Origin: Bacillus pumilus
GTDB taxonomy: Bacteria; Bacillota; Bacilli; Bacillales; Bacillaceae
Direction: 5' to 3'
Length of the DNA stretch: 64,000 nt
NCBI GenBank assembly: GCA_001938995.1
Contig: MKZN01000003.1
Coordinates: forward strand, 186,001-250,000
Notes under the pieces: generated by a model
Told to the model about the DNA's origin: nothing
Seen by the model: the letters and a program-made list of their open reading frames with translations, nothing else
Databases searched by the model: none
Shown: positions 1 to 9,509 of the stretch, piece after piece
How positions within the stretch are numbered: position 1 is the stretch's first letter
Layout of the letters: every line of letters begins with the position of its first letter
Program-made: the position numbers and the translations under genes

Positions 1-522
1 GCCATTGAAGTGATGAAAAATTTACATGATACTAAGCATGAGAATATCGCTTATAGTGTTGCGACAGTTCAAGAGGAAGTAGGGTTACGTGGCGCTAAAA
101 CAGCCGCTTCTACCATTCAGCCTGATATCGGATTTGCTATTGATGTCGGTGTCGCTGGAGATACACCAGGCATCACAGAAAAAGAAGCAACAAGCAAACT
201 TGGCAAAGGACCAACAATTGTGGTGTATGATGCATCGATGGTTTCTCATAAAGGGCTTCGTGATTTTGTTGTTCAAACAGCGGATGAACTGAACATTCCT
301 TATCAATATGATTCAATGCCTGGCGGAGGAACAGATGCTGGTGGTATCCACTTAACAGGTCATGGTGTTCCCTCTCTTTCAATAGGAATCCCAAGCAGGT
401 ACATTCATACCCATGCAGCGATGATTCATCGAGATGATTATGAACATGCAGTAAAGCTTTTAACAGAAGTCATCAAAAGACTTGATCAACAAACAGTTGA
501 GCAGATTACATACGGCTCTTAA
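1..522 (+). CDS. ysdC: M42 family metallo-aminopeptidase, C-terminal part (YsdC-like)
   Basis: The reading frame is open at the window edge, so only about the last 173 residues are present; the first ATG at position 10 is internal. M42 enzymes are cytosolic dinuclear-metal aminopeptidases or endoglucanase-like peptidases that trim peptides. Visible family motifs are [11 protein letters not shown] (catalytic Glu plus metal-ligand Glu), [12 protein letters not shown] (metal-ligand Asp), [15 protein letters not shown] and [13 protein letters not shown] with a metal-ligand His. In B. subtilis ysdC is followed by the abnA/ara genes; here it ends in its own terminator and cstA follows directly. The family is certain; the exact substrate is not. 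Confidence 0.93.
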   Translation, partial: AIEVMKNLHDTKHENIAYSVATVQEEVGLRGAKTAASTIQPDIGFAIDVGVAGDTPGITEKEATSKLGKGPTIVVYDASMVSHKGLRDFVVQTADELNIPYQYDSMPGGGTDAGGIHLTGHGVPSLSIGIPSRYIHTHAAMIHRDDYEHAVKLLTEVIKRLDQQTVEQITYGS

Positions 523-530
523 TGTGAATG

Positions 531-558
531 CCTTTCCTCATCCGAGGGAAGGTTTTTT
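531..558 (+). terminator. Rho-independent terminator of ysdC
   Basis: A 9-bp stem (CCTTTCCTC pairing with GAGGGAAGG, one G-U) is followed by six T residues, nine bases after the ysdC stop. The following 185 bases up to cstA hold no gene; I see no convincing cre box there. Confidence 0.85.
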
Positions 559-743
559 GAATTTCCCAGGAAATGATTTCAGTAAAAGGGTCTTTTTATG
601 AGAATGGCACAAAGGAAATTGAACTTTTCTAGTTACTAAGGCACATGTGATCCTTCTTTTATTTTTGTAAGATGAAATCAACTTGGTTTTAATACAAGAA
701 AAACCAGTCACACAAATTGTTCTTTTGCAAAGGGGATGGTTAA

Positions 744-2540
744 ATGAATGCGGTTACAATTGTAATAGGGTCTATGTGCATTTTAGCGATTGCTTATCGT
801 CTATATGGCACATTTATGATGGTCAAGGTATTAAAGGTGACAGATGATCATCCTACTCCTGCTCATACACTTGAGGATGGGAAAGATTATGTTCCAACAA
901 ATAAATGGGTCACGTTTGGTCACCACTTTGCTGCCATTGCAGCTGCCGGTCCATTGGTTGGTCCGATATTAGCAGCACAATTTGGTTATTTGCCGGGGCT
1001 CCTTTGGCTTTTAATTGGAGCTGTCATCGGAGGGGCTGTACATGATCTTGTCGTTTTATTTGCTTCTATGCGAAAAAAGGGGAAATCGCTTTCCGAGGTA
1101 GCGAAAGAAGAGCTAGGTCCTGTTGCGGGATTTTGTACAGGGCTCGCCATGCTGTTTATTATTACGATTACTATGGCAGGACTGTCGATGGTTGTACTGC
1201 ACGCATTAGAGCGAAACCCATGGGGCACATTTGCAGTAGGAATCACCATTCCAATTGCGATGGGGGTAGGTCTTTATTATAAAAAGACCGGCAACTTAAA
1301 GCTGGCGACATCTGCCGGTTTTATTTTACTAATGATGGGGGTATTCCTTGGGCCTAATATACAGGGAACAGCACTTGGTGACTTTTTAACCCTTGATACA
1401 AAAACACTTGCCCTTGCGCTACCGATTTATGCATTCTTTGCTGCGGCTTTGCCCGTGTGGCTGTTACTAGCACCAAGAGACTACTTAAGTAGTTTTATGA
1501 AAATTGGTGTATTCATTGCTCTCATTATAGGAATCTTTGTCGTCAATCCGTCGATTCAATTTCCAGCCTTTACAGAGTTTGTGAATGGAGGAGGACCTGT
1601 TTTAGCTGGTCCTGTATGGCCCTTTATTTCGATTACGATTGCTTGTGGTGCCATCTCTGGCTTTCATGCATTTGTTGGATCAGGGACAACACCTAAGATG
1701 CTCGATCGTTGGAGCGATATGAAGCCTGTAGCCTTTGGTGCGATGCTAGTGGAATGTTTGGTTGGGATCATGGCATTAATCGCTGCCACCGCACTTCACC
1801 CAGGCGACTATTTTGCGATTAACAGTACACCAGAAGTGTTCAAAACGCTCGGAATGAGTGTTGAAAACCTTCCGCAGCTCAGTCGGGAAATTGGGCTTGA
1901 TTTAGAAGGGAGAACAGGAGGGGCTGTCACATTAGCTGTAGGGATGGCCTATATCTTTACGGGTATTCCTTTCTTTAGCCATTTGGCGTCTTATTTCTTC
2001 CAATTTGTGATCATGTTTGAAGCTGTTTTTATTTTGACAGCGATTGATGCTGGGACACGTGTCGCTCGGTATTTGATTCAAGATTTCTTTGGAGAAGCAT
2101 ATAAACCGCTCAAACGAAGTGACTGGATACCAGGATCAGTGTTTGCAAGTGCGCTTGCCTGTTTTATGTGGGGATACTTGCTGTACTCTGGCGATATTGG
2201 TTCAATTTGGGCACTGTTTGGGGTCTCAAACCAATTAATGGCCTCAGTCGGTTTGATCATTGGAGCAACTGTTGTTTTGAAAATTGCCGATAAAAGAAGA
2301 TATGTGCTGACCTGTTTAATCCCGCTTGCCTACTTATATGTGACAGTCAATTATGCAGGGTATTGGATGGTTGTCAATGTATATTTAAACCCTGCTGCAT
2401 CCGGCTACAGTGTGCTGAATGCGATCTTGTCGATCATTATGCTTATCTTAGGATTTGTGATTATTGTGTTTGCTATCAAAAAATGGGTCGAGATCTGGCG
2501 TAATCCAGCGCTTCGGATGGAGACACCCATCTCTGGTTGA
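744..2540 (+). CDS. cstA: Carbon starvation protein CstA, peptide/pyruvate transporter family
   Basis: A 598-residue polytopic membrane protein with more than a dozen hydrophobic segments, matching the CstA family in length and in motifs such as GHHFAAIAAAGPLVGPILA near residues 60-80 and SGFHAFVGSGTTPK near 310-325. CstA/BtsT proteins import pyruvate or peptides and are usually induced on carbon limitation. An AGGGGATGG ribosome binding site lies 7 bases before the ATG. It is monocistronic, bounded by the ysdC terminator and a strong terminator after its stop. In B. subtilis cstA lies beside abfA, at the far end of the ara cluster that is absent here. The substrate in this organism is inferred from the family only. 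Confidence 0.95.
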   Translation: MNAVTIVIGSMCILAIAYRLYGTFMMVKVLKVTDDHPTPAHTLEDGKDYVPTNKWVTFGHHFAAIAAAGPLVGPILAAQFGYLPGLLWLLIGAVIGGAVHDLVVLFASMRKKGKSLSEVAKEELGPVAGFCTGLAMLFIITITMAGLSMVVLHALERNPWGTFAVGITIPIAMGVGLYYKKTGNLKLATSAGFILLMMGVFLGPNIQGTALGDFLTLDTKTLALALPIYAFFAAALPVWLLLAPRDYLSSFMKIGVFIALIIGIFVVNPSIQFPAFTEFVNGGGPVLAGPVWPFISITIACGAISGFHAFVGSGTTPKMLDRWSDMKPVAFGAMLVECLVGIMALIAATALHPGDYFAINSTPEVFKTLGMSVENLPQLSREIGLDLEGRTGGAVTLAVGMAYIFTGIPFFSHLASYFFQFVIMFEAVFILTAIDAGTRVARYLIQDFFGEAYKPLKRSDWIPGSVFASALACFMWGYLLYSGDIGSIWALFGVSNQLMASVGLIIGATVVLKIADKRRYVLTCLIPLAYLYVTVNYAGYWMVVNVYLNPAASGYSVLNAILSIIMLILGFVIIVFAIKKWVEIWRNPALRMETPISG

Positions 2541-2582
2541 AAAAAAGCCGGTCTGCTGCAGGAGAGCAAACCGGCTTTTTTT
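2541..2582. terminator. Bidirectional terminator between cstA and sspI
   Basis: A long hairpin, GCCGGTCTGCT pairing with AGCAAACCGGC around a short loop, is flanked by A6 on the left and T-rich sequence on the right, so it can end both cstA and the convergent sspI. Confidence 0.9.
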
Positions 2583-2802
2583 ATTGTTGCTGTTCAGGCT
2601 TTAAGCCTTGTTCTAATGTTTCAAGGATTTCATTTTTTTCGTTTTCTGATGCTTCTTGCCATAACACCTCAAACAATACGCCAAGACCCGGCAACATTTT
2701 TTCCTCGCCACTTTGAATGGCATCTAAAATCGTATGCTCAAGCTGCTCCTGGTTATGCCCAGTAATGTTTTGAATGACGGCGCCTCTTAAGTTGAAATCC
2801 AT
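2581..2802 (-). CDS. sspI: Small acid-soluble spore protein SspI
   Basis: The 73-residue product ([10 protein letters not shown]...[11 protein letters not shown]) is close to B. subtilis SspI over its whole length, including [13 protein letters not shown] and [15 protein letters not shown]. SspI is a minor small acid-soluble protein made in the forespore and found in the spore core. The frame stays open far upstream, but the start chosen here has an ideal AAAAAAGGAGTG site 7 bases upstream and gives the family length. The gene is divergent from ysgA; I could not define a sigma-G promoter with confidence in the 112-base gap. It supports a spore-forming host. Confidence 0.95.
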   Translation of the reverse strand: MDFNLRGAVIQNITGHNQEQLEHTILDAIQSGEEKMLPGLGVLFEVLWQEASENEKNEILETLEQGLKPEQQQ

Positions 2803-2914
2803 TGCCCACACTCCTTTTTTGATGGTAATAGCCCTATTCTGTCTCAAAGACAGGTTTATTATGTAGTGTGCATGAGATATAATACATTCATGATATTTAA
2901 AGGAGTTAAAGCGC

Positions 2915-3658
2915 TTGAAGTATATAGAATCAGCTAAAAACACAAACATTAAACAATGGAAAAAGCTGCACACAAAAAAAGAGCGAACCAAAACTGGGCA
3001 GTTCCTTGTCGAGGGAAAGCATTTGGTTGAAGAAGCAATCAAATGCGGGATTGTCAAAGAATTAATGGTGACAACGCCGGATATGCTCCCAGCAAATATC
3101 GGGTCAGACATTGAACGATATGAACTAAGTGAAGAGGCTTTCTCTGCCATGACAGAAACCGAAACACCTCAGCATATTGTCGCCGTATGTACATTTCCTG
3201 TATTTGATGAAAAGAAGTATGAGCGAATCCTTCTGCTAGATGCAGTTCAAGACCCGGGGAATTTAGGTACATTGATCCGGACAGCAGATGCGGCTGGGCT
3301 AGATGCTGTGATTTTAGGTGAGGGTACAGTGGATGCTTTTAACGGAAAAACGCTCCGCTCGGCACAAGGATCTCATTTCCATCTACCCATTATAAAACAG
3401 ACTCTCCGCACAACAATTCCAGCATTAAAGGAGCGAGGTATACCGGTATTCGGTAGTGCTTTAAAAGATGCCAAGGAATATCGAACTGTCACATCAGAAG
3501 GTCCGTTTGCGTTGATTGTTGGTAATGAAGGCGCAGGTATTGATCCGGAGATTCTTCAAATGACAGATCAGAATTTATACGTCCCAATGTATGGAAAAGC
3601 AGAATCATTAAATGTGGCTGTCGCAGCTGCGGTTCTTGTCTATCATTTGCGGGGATAG
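2915..3658 (+). CDS. ysgA: SpoU/TrmH family RNA 2'-O-methyltransferase YsgA
   Basis: A 247-residue SPOUT-fold methyltransferase. An N-terminal substrate-binding region (residues 1-90, [13 protein letters not shown]) is followed by the knotted catalytic domain with motif 1 [20 protein letters not shown] (about 109-128), motif 2 LIVGNEGAG and motif 3 IPMYG-like [19 protein letters not shown]. It probably methylates a ribose in rRNA or tRNA using SAM; the target is not evident from sequence. The start is TTG, with AAAGGAG 9 bases upstream and a TATAAT box at 2878-2883. In B. subtilis it also lies between sspI and pheS. Confidence 0.93.
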   Translation: MKYIESAKNTNIKQWKKLHTKKERTKTGQFLVEGKHLVEEAIKCGIVKELMVTTPDMLPANIGSDIERYELSEEAFSAMTETETPQHIVAVCTFPVFDEKKYERILLLDAVQDPGNLGTLIRTADAAGLDAVILGEGTVDAFNGKTLRSAQGSHFHLPIIKQTLRTTIPALKERGIPVFGSALKDAKEYRTVTSEGPFALIVGNEGAGIDPEILQMTDQNLYVPMYGKAESLNVAVAAAVLVYHLRG

Positions 3659-3660
3659 TG

Positions 3661-3689
3661 TTGCATCATCCGCTATATTTCACTATAAT
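3661..3689 (+). promoter_or_regulatory. Sigma-A promoter of the pheST T-box operon
   Basis: TTGCAT at 3661-3666, a 17-base spacer, and a perfect TATAAT at 3684-3689 precede the T-box leader. The -35 box touches the end of ysgA. Confidence 0.85.
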
Positions 3690-3696
3690 GAAACTA

Positions 3697-3963
3697 ATAT
3701 TTTAAAAACCATGATAGAGGAAGATTGTTTCAACAAGCGGACCTTATAGGGAGAATGCATCTTAGACTGAAAGTGCATTTAAGGAATGCTGAAACAGGAA
3801 TTCACCTCTGGAGTTGTCACCGGGACCGCAGGCTTTGCGTAAAGGTGAACCGGATTCGTTTGATTCCGTTATGTCAATGAAGCTTATTTGCACAACTGTG
3901 CTTAACAAGGGTGGTACCGCGACCACAACTCGTCCCTTTCTATGATTAGGGGCGAGTTTTTTT
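3697..3963 (+). ncRNA. T-box riboswitch (tRNA-Phe responsive) controlling pheST
   Basis: The leader contains the conserved T-box sequence AAGGGTGGTACCGCG at 3907-3921, which pairs in the antiterminator with the acceptor end of uncharged tRNA. It is followed by a terminator hairpin (CTCGTCCCT with AGGGGCGAG, then T7) at 3928-3963. A TTC (Phe) triplet at 3801-3803, in GAATTCACC, is a plausible specifier codon. Family knowledge: uncharged tRNA-Phe stabilises the antiterminator, so pheST transcription rises when phenylalanine is short. The specifier position is inferred from sequence context and not from a folded model. Confidence 0.93.
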
Positions 3964-4031
3964 ATTGTCTTCAGACGGTCAAACAGCCGATTTTCCAGAC
4001 GGTTTTGTATATCAAAAGGAGGATTACACTC

Positions 4032-5066
4032 ATGCAAGAAACGTTAAAACAGCTTGAACAAGAGGCGATAGCCAAGGTAGAAACAGCCAGCTCGCTGAAA
4101 GAGGTCAATGACATTCGTGTGCAATATTTAGGGAAAAAAGGGCCGATCACAGAAGTACTTCGCGGAATGGGCAAGCTTTCCGCTGAAGAAAGACCGAAAA
4201 TGGGCGCCCTCGCAAATGAAGTGCGAGAGAGAATTGCAAATGCCATTGCAGAGAAAAATGAACAACTAGAAGCAGAAGAAGTGAAAAAGAAGCTAGCTTC
4301 CCAAACGATTGATGTCACTTTGCCAGCCAGCCCGGTCAAAATGGGCGCAAGGCACCCACTCACGATTGTGGTAGAGGATATCGAAGACTTATTTATCGGT
4401 ATGGGTTACACCGTTGAGGAAGGTCCTGAGGTTGAAACGGATTACTATAACTTTGAAGCATTGAATTTGCCAAAAGAACACCCGGCACGCGATATGCAAG
4501 ACAGCTTCTATATTACCGAAGATACACTCATGAGAACCCAAACGTCACCAGTTCAAGCACGTACACTTGAGAAATATAAAGGCAAAGGCCCTGTGAAGAT
4601 CATCTGTCCTGGTAAGGTTTATCGACGTGACAGCGATGATGCAACCCATTCACATCAATTCATGCAAATTGAAGGACTTGTTGTTGATCACAATATTAGC
4701 ATGAGTGACTTAAAAGGAACGCTAGAGACGGTCGCAAGAAAAATGTTTGGTGCTGATCGTGAAATTAGACTGCGTCCAAGCTTTTTCCCATTCACTGAAC
4801 CATCTGTTGAAGTAGATGTATCTTGCTTTAAATGCGGCGGAAAAGGCTGTTCTGTATGTAAAGGAACAGGCTGGATTGAAATTTTAGGTGCAGGTATGGT
4901 TCACCCGAATGTATTGGAAATGAGCGGATTTGATCCAAATACGTACCAAGGCTTTGCTTTTGGGATGGGTGTTGAACGAATTGCGATGCTGAAATACGGC
5001 ATTGATGATATTCGTCATTTCTACACAAATGATATTAGATTCACGAAGCAATTTAAGCAGGACTAA
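4032..5066 (+). CDS. pheS: Phenylalanyl-tRNA synthetase alpha subunit
   Basis: This 344-residue protein matches PheS of B. subtilis in length and nearly residue for residue. It has an N-terminal coiled-coil tRNA-binding region (1-90) and a class II catalytic core with motif 2 ([19 protein letters not shown]) and motif 3 near the end ([17 protein letters not shown]). With PheT it forms the alpha2-beta2 enzyme that charges tRNA-Phe. The frame is open into the T-box; the ATG at 4032 is chosen because AAAAGGAGG precedes it and it gives the family length. It forms an operon with pheT, 15 bases downstream. Confidence 0.98.
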   Translation: MQETLKQLEQEAIAKVETASSLKEVNDIRVQYLGKKGPITEVLRGMGKLSAEERPKMGALANEVRERIANAIAEKNEQLEAEEVKKKLASQTIDVTLPASPVKMGARHPLTIVVEDIEDLFIGMGYTVEEGPEVETDYYNFEALNLPKEHPARDMQDSFYITEDTLMRTQTSPVQARTLEKYKGKGPVKIICPGKVYRRDSDDATHSHQFMQIEGLVVDHNISMSDLKGTLETVARKMFGADREIRLRPSFFPFTEPSVEVDVSCFKCGGKGCSVCKGTGWIEILGAGMVHPNVLEMSGFDPNTYQGFAFGMGVERIAMLKYGIDDIRHFYTNDIRFTKQFKQD

Positions 5067-5081
5067 GAGGAGGAAATCAAC

Positions 5082-7496
5082 ATGTTTGTTTCATATAAAT
5101 GGTTAGAAGACTATGTCGATTTAGAAGGCATTCAGCCGGATGATTTAGCAGAAAGAATCACAAGAAGCGGCATTGAAGTTGAAGGCGTTGAGTATAAAGG
5201 TGAAGGCATCAAAGGTGTTGTTATTGGTCATGTGATTGAACGTGAACAGCATCCGAATGCGGATAAATTAAACAAATGTCTTGTCGATATCGGTGAAGAC
5301 GCACCTGTCCAAATTATTTGCGGGGCACCTAATGTGGAGAAGGGACAATATGTAGCAGTAGCAACGGTTGGTGCGGTTCTTCCAGGTAACTTTAAAATTA
5401 AAAAAGCAAAACTGCGCGGCGAAGAGTCTCACGGGATGATTTGTTCTCTACAAGAATTAGGTGTAGAAAGCAAACTTGTACCAAAAGAGTATGCAGAAGG
5501 TATTTTTGTCTTCCCAAATGATGTGAAGCCGGGAGATGATGCCCTAGAAGCACTTCAATTAGATGATGCAGTACTTGAGCTAGGTTTAACGCCAAACCGT
5601 GCTGATGCACTGAATATGCTTGGTGTGGCCTATGAAGTTGCCGCTATTTTAGAGAGAGAGGTCAAACTACCTGAGACAACATATGACACTTCTGCGGAAA
5701 AAGCAGCTGACTATATTTCTGTGAAAATTGAGGACCAAGAAGCAAACCCTCTTTACGCAGCAAAAATCATTAAACATGTGAAGATTGGACCTGCACCTTT
5801 ATGGATCCAAACCAGACTGATAAATGCGGGCATTCGTCCAATTAACAACGTAGTCGATATTACGAACTTTGTCCTGCTTGAATACGGTCAGCCTCTACAT
5901 GCCTTTGATTATGACCGCTTTGGCTCGAAACAAGTAGTCGTGCGCAAAGCGGCGGAACATGAAGTCATTCAAACGTTAGATGATCAAGAACGTACATTGT
6001 CATCGAAACATCTTGTGATCACAAATGGCACGAAAGCGCACGCAGTAGCAGGAGTGATGGGCGGACTTGAATCAGAGGTGCGTAACGAAACTACAACGAT
6101 TTTATTAGAAGCGGCGTACTTTAACGGTCAAACCGTCCGTCAAGCATCTAGAGACTTGGGACTTCGCAGTGAATCAAGCACACGTTTTGAAAAAGGATTG
6201 GACCCTCAGCGAGTGAAGCCGGCAGCAGAAAGAGCAGCACAATTGATCAGCATCTATGCAGGCGGAGAAGTGCTAAGCGGGACTGTAGAGGAACAACATT
6301 TGGAATCAAGCATGAATGTCGTTCAATTATCAACTGAGCGTGTGAACAAAGTGTTAGGTATGAGCATCTCAAAAGACGAGATGATTCATATTTTCAACAA
6401 GCTTGGCTTTACAGTCGGTGAATCAAACGATGTTCTTGTTGTGACAGTTCCTTCTCGCAGAATGGATATCACAATTGAAGAAGACTTAATTGAGGAAGTG
6501 GCACGATTATACGGCTACGATAATATTCCGTCTACACTTCCTGCAACAGCTGGCACTGTAGGTGGTCTGTCGCCATACCAAGTGAAGCGCAGAAAGGTGA
6601 GACGTTTCTTAGAGGGAGCAGGGCTTTCACAAGCGATTACGTATTCATTAACGAATCAGCATAAATCAACTGCATTTGCATTGAATCCAGCATATAAAAC
6701 AAGACTTTCACTGCCAATGAGTGAGGAGCGAAGTGTGTTAAGACAAAGCCTTCTGCCAAACTTACTTGATTCTGTCTCCTATAACTTGGCGAGACAGGCT
6801 GATTCTTTTGGATTTTATGAAACAGGTTCCGTTTTCTTAGCAGAAGCTGAAGGTGCAAAACCTGTCGAGAAAGAACATGTAGCTGGTGCGATGACAGGCT
6901 TATGGCATAAAAATCTATGGCAGGGCGAGAAAAAAGCCGTTGATTTTTATGTCGCGAAGGGGATTGCTGAAGGTCTGTTTGAAAAGCTTGGTGTATCGGA
7001 GCAAGTCACATATGTTCAAGTAGAGCGTGAAGGGCTTCATCCAGGGCGTACAGCAGATGTCCTTTTAAATGGAAAGGTGATTGGATTTGTAGCGGCACTT
7101 CATCCAGTCGTTGAAAAGGAACTTGATCTAAAAGAAACGTATGTATTCGAGTTTGATTTAACAGATGTTATCTCATCTGAAACAGAGGATATGAAATATA
7201 CAGCTATTCCAAGATTCCCTGCTGTGACAAGAGATATTGCGCTTGTGGTGGATCAGCATATTACAAGTGGACAGTTAGAACAAGTCATCTATGAAGCAGG
7301 TGGCAAATTGCTGACTGATGTCACTGTCTTTGATGTATATGAGGGAGAACATATGGAAGAAGGCAAAAAATCTGTTGCATTTTCTCTCCAATATTTAAAC
7401 CCAGAACAAACATTGACAGAGGAAGAAGTGACAGTTGTTCATACAAAGGTATTACAAGCGCTAGAAAGCACATATCAAGCCGTCTTACGTGGATAA
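5082..7496 (+). CDS. pheT: Phenylalanyl-tRNA synthetase beta subunit
   Basis: 804 residues, the usual length for Bacillus PheT. Domains in order: a tRNA-binding EMAP/OB-type domain (about 40-150, [15 protein letters not shown]), the B3/B4 editing domain (about 210-400, [20 protein letters not shown]), a B5 domain (about 405-475), the inactive synthetase-like core, and the C-terminal ferredoxin-fold anticodon-binding domain (about 710-804, [13 protein letters not shown]). It edits misacylated Tyr-tRNA-Phe and binds tRNA. AGAGGAGG lies before the ATG. A strong bidirectional terminator follows its stop. Confidence 0.98.
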   Translation: MFVSYKWLEDYVDLEGIQPDDLAERITRSGIEVEGVEYKGEGIKGVVIGHVIEREQHPNADKLNKCLVDIGEDAPVQIICGAPNVEKGQYVAVATVGAVLPGNFKIKKAKLRGEESHGMICSLQELGVESKLVPKEYAEGIFVFPNDVKPGDDALEALQLDDAVLELGLTPNRADALNMLGVAYEVAAILEREVKLPETTYDTSAEKAADYISVKIEDQEANPLYAAKIIKHVKIGPAPLWIQTRLINAGIRPINNVVDITNFVLLEYGQPLHAFDYDRFGSKQVVVRKAAEHEVIQTLDDQERTLSSKHLVITNGTKAHAVAGVMGGLESEVRNETTTILLEAAYFNGQTVRQASRDLGLRSESSTRFEKGLDPQRVKPAAERAAQLISIYAGGEVLSGTVEEQHLESSMNVVQLSTERVNKVLGMSISKDEMIHIFNKLGFTVGESNDVLVVTVPSRRMDITIEEDLIEEVARLYGYDNIPSTLPATAGTVGGLSPYQVKRRKVRRFLEGAGLSQAITYSLTNQHKSTAFALNPAYKTRLSLPMSEERSVLRQSLLPNLLDSVSYNLARQADSFGFYETGSVFLAEAEGAKPVEKEHVAGAMTGLWHKNLWQGEKKAVDFYVAKGIAEGLFEKLGVSEQVTYVQVEREGLHPGRTADVLLNGKVIGFVAALHPVVEKELDLKETYVFEFDLTDVISSETEDMKYTAIPRFPAVTRDIALVVDQHITSGQLEQVIYEAGGKLLTDVTVFDVYEGEHMEEGKKSVAFSLQYLNPEQTLTEEEVTVVHTKVLQALESTYQAVLRG

Positions 7497-7497
7497 A

Positions 7498-7539
7498 GAA
7501 AAAGGAGCTGTGGCATCATGTGCCGCAGCTCCTTTTTTA
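7498..7539. terminator. Bidirectional terminator between pheT and rnhC
   Basis: A GGAGCTGTGGCA / TGCCGCAGCTCC hairpin is flanked by A-rich and T-rich tracts and separates the two convergent genes; it runs a few bases into the rnhC stop region. Confidence 0.9.
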
Positions 7540-8463
7540 GCGTAATAATTTTATTGCTTTTTGTGTGTTAGCGAAATGTCGCTTTGTAAATTGGCGTAAG
7601 GCATCTTCGCCGTGCAGTTTGATCAGCTTAGCAGCGGCTTTGTCTACATGAGCGCCAGCTCCTTTTGGAATATCAAAACCGGCTGCATTTGATAATTTAT
7701 CCATCTCAATTAAAAAAGCATAACGTGCGATAATGGAAGCAGCCGCAACGGATAAATGAATCCCTTCTGCTTTCGTACTAAAGTAAGTACGCTCTCGAAT
7801 GATTTTTTTTCCTGCTAGATGCTTGAAATAAATGCCGGGTTCTGCAAATTGATCAATTAAAATGGCTTCTGGTTTTTTGCCATCTAGTTTGTCTAGTACT
7901 GATGTGATCACTTGATTATGAAGCAGTGCTTTCATTTTCCCTTGACTCATGCCTTTTTCCTGCATGGTATTGTATTTTTCATTGCGGAGAACAAGAAGGC
8001 TGAATGGGATCGTTTGAATGAGATCTTTGGCAATGTTGATAATCTGAGGATCTTTTAATCCTTTCGAGTCTTTTACGCCGAGCTCTTTCATGAGGGCAAG
8101 CTGACTTGAATCAACATAAGCTGCGCACACCGTAATAGGTCCAAAATAATCCCCAGTCCCTACCTCATCTGAACCGATGACTGACAGGGAGGCAATGTTA
8201 GCGGGAGGCGAATATGTTGTGACATTAGGTGTTTTTTTGCTTTTGGTGTCAGCTGTTTTTAAGTGGCTAAACTGACTTGCTTCAGCTTCTGCCTGTTGTC
8301 CTTGAAACAGGACTTTTCCAGATCGATATGCTGTAATCGTACAGCCAGGAACCTTTGCTTGAAATAGTGCGCCTGGAGGCAAAGTGTCAGTTAAGTGGTG
8401 AGCATACTTACTCTTGATCTTGTTCATGTCTTCTGATGTTGCTTTTAAGACGGATTGGGGCAC
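7537..8463 (-). CDS. rnhC: Ribonuclease HIII
   Basis: This 308-residue type 2 RNase H cleaves RNA in RNA-DNA hybrids. The N-terminal substrate-binding extension (about 1-90, TBP-like fold) is followed by the catalytic domain starting GSDEVGTGDYFGP, with the DE motif whose acidic residues hold metal. SKGLKDPQ, ILIDQFAEPG and AAASIIARYAF are further conserved blocks. The start is GTG, with AAAGGAG 8 bases upstream. It is transcribed alone, opposite to zapA. B. subtilis has the same gene in the same place beside zapA. Confidence 0.96.
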   Translation of the reverse strand: MPQSVLKATSEDMNKIKSKYAHHLTDTLPPGALFQAKVPGCTITAYRSGKVLFQGQQAEAEASQFSHLKTADTKSKKTPNVTTYSPPANIASLSVIGSDEVGTGDYFGPITVCAAYVDSSQLALMKELGVKDSKGLKDPQIINIAKDLIQTIPFSLLVLRNEKYNTMQEKGMSQGKMKALLHNQVITSVLDKLDGKKPEAILIDQFAEPGIYFKHLAGKKIIRERTYFSTKAEGIHLSVAAASIIARYAFLIEMDKLSNAAGFDIPKGAGAHVDKAAAKLIKLHGEDALRQFTKRHFANTQKAIKLLR

Positions 8464-8532
8464 AGTGGAAAACTCCTTTTACCTTGATATCATTGATTTC
8501 TAAAGTGTACCATAACAGGGAAAGGCTCGTCT

Positions 8533-8561
8533 TTCCATTCAATGTCTAAACATGTTATGAT
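8533..8561 (+). promoter_or_regulatory. Likely zapA promoter
   Basis: TTCCAT (8533-8538), a 17-base spacer and TATGAT (8556-8561), with an extended -10 TG one base before it, lie upstream of zapA. Confidence 0.6.
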
Positions 8562-8596
8562 AGAGACTAGGATTCTCGTGGAATGGAGGAGAAACG

Positions 8597-8854
8597 TTGT
8601 CTGACGGCGGTAAAACTAAAACAACAGTTGAGATTTATGGACAGTCCTATACGATCATCGGTCAAGAAACGAAGATGCATATGCGACATGTTGCTTCAAT
8701 TGTTGATGATAAAATGAGAGAGATAAATGAAAAAAATCCATACCTTGATATAAACAAATTAGCTGTACTGACAGCAGTCAATGTCGTCCACGACTACTTG
8801 AAATTAAAAGAGCAATACGAAAAACTAGAGATCCAGCTTAAAGAAAAGGAATGA
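8597..8854 (+). CDS. zapA: Cell division protein ZapA
   Basis: An 85-residue protein of the ZapA family. It has an N-terminal globular part ([15 protein letters not shown]) and a C-terminal coiled-coil helix from about residue 60 ([24 protein letters not shown]). ZapA binds FtsZ and promotes bundling of protofilaments at mid-cell. The start is TTG with AGGAG at 8587-8591. Only seven bases separate it from yshB, so the two are probably cotranscribed. Confidence 0.93.
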   Translation: MSDGGKTKTTVEIYGQSYTIIGQETKMHMRHVASIVDDKMREINEKNPYLDINKLAVLTAVNVVHDYLKLKEQYEKLEIQLKEKE

Positions 8855-8861
8855 AATCACC

Positions 8862-9395
8862 TTGATCGATATCATCATTTTGTTTTTGCTTCTTATGGGA
8901 ACGCTTGTCGGTCTAAAACGCGGGTTTATTCTTCAATTTATTAAATTGATTAGCTTTGTTGTTTCTATTTTAGTCGCTTCGATGTTTTACCAGTCACTTG
9001 CACCACAGCTTAAGTGGATTCCAGCACCTCAATTCGACGGAGGTCAAGCGCAGCTCGCTTTCTTTAGTGGGAATCTAGAAACAGCTTATTATAATACCAT
9101 TGCGTTTATCATTCTGTTTATCTTAACAAAAATCCTGCTCGCCATCATTGGCGGATTGCTCACAACCATTGCAAGTATACCTGTGATTAAACAAGTAAAC
9201 AAATTGCTTGGCGGTGTTTTAGGATTTCTTGAAACCTATCTATTTGTGTTTATTCTGTTGTTTGTCGCTGCATTACTTCCAGTCGATGCGCTACAAACGA
9301 TGATGAGCAAATCAATGATAGCAGATGTGATCGTCAACAACACCCCATATCTGTCCAGTCTTGTCAAAGACTTATGGACGACATATGGAGTTTAA
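8862..9395 (+). CDS. yshB: CvpA-family membrane protein YshB
   Basis: 177 residues with four predicted membrane segments (about 1-20, 27-45, 75-100 and 115-145), as in the CvpA/colicin V production family. The Bacillus member's function is not established. The start is TTG, with AAAGGA overlapping the zapA end. It is followed by a terminator. Neighbours zapA and polX are as in B. subtilis. Confidence 0.88.
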   Translation: MIDIIILFLLLMGTLVGLKRGFILQFIKLISFVVSILVASMFYQSLAPQLKWIPAPQFDGGQAQLAFFSGNLETAYYNTIAFIILFILTKILLAIIGGLLTTIASIPVIKQVNKLLGGVLGFLETYLFVFILLFVAALLPVDALQTMMSKSMIADVIVNNTPYLSSLVKDLWTTYGV

Positions 9396-9425
9396 AAACT
9401 TCTCCTTTCTTGGGGAAGTTTTTTC
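9396..9425 (+). terminator. Terminator after yshB
   Basis: AACTTCTCC pairs with GGGGAAGTT around a 6-base loop, followed by TTTTTT. Confidence 0.85.
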
Positions 9426-9509
9426 TCATTCCATGACACGAAGTTGTAGGATGAAGGAAAAGTTTGTATATTTAAAAAGGAAGATGCCAAAGCGGCTGGA
9501 GGATGAGAG

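Noticed and set aside
2803-2914. Sigma-G promoter for sspI
   Set aside because: TGAATG is present but no CATACTA-type -10 at the correct spacing, so I do not list it.
2581-3150. 189-codon minus-strand frame as a long protein
   Set aside because: Only the last 73 codons match SspI and have a ribosome binding site; the rest overlaps ysgA in antisense.
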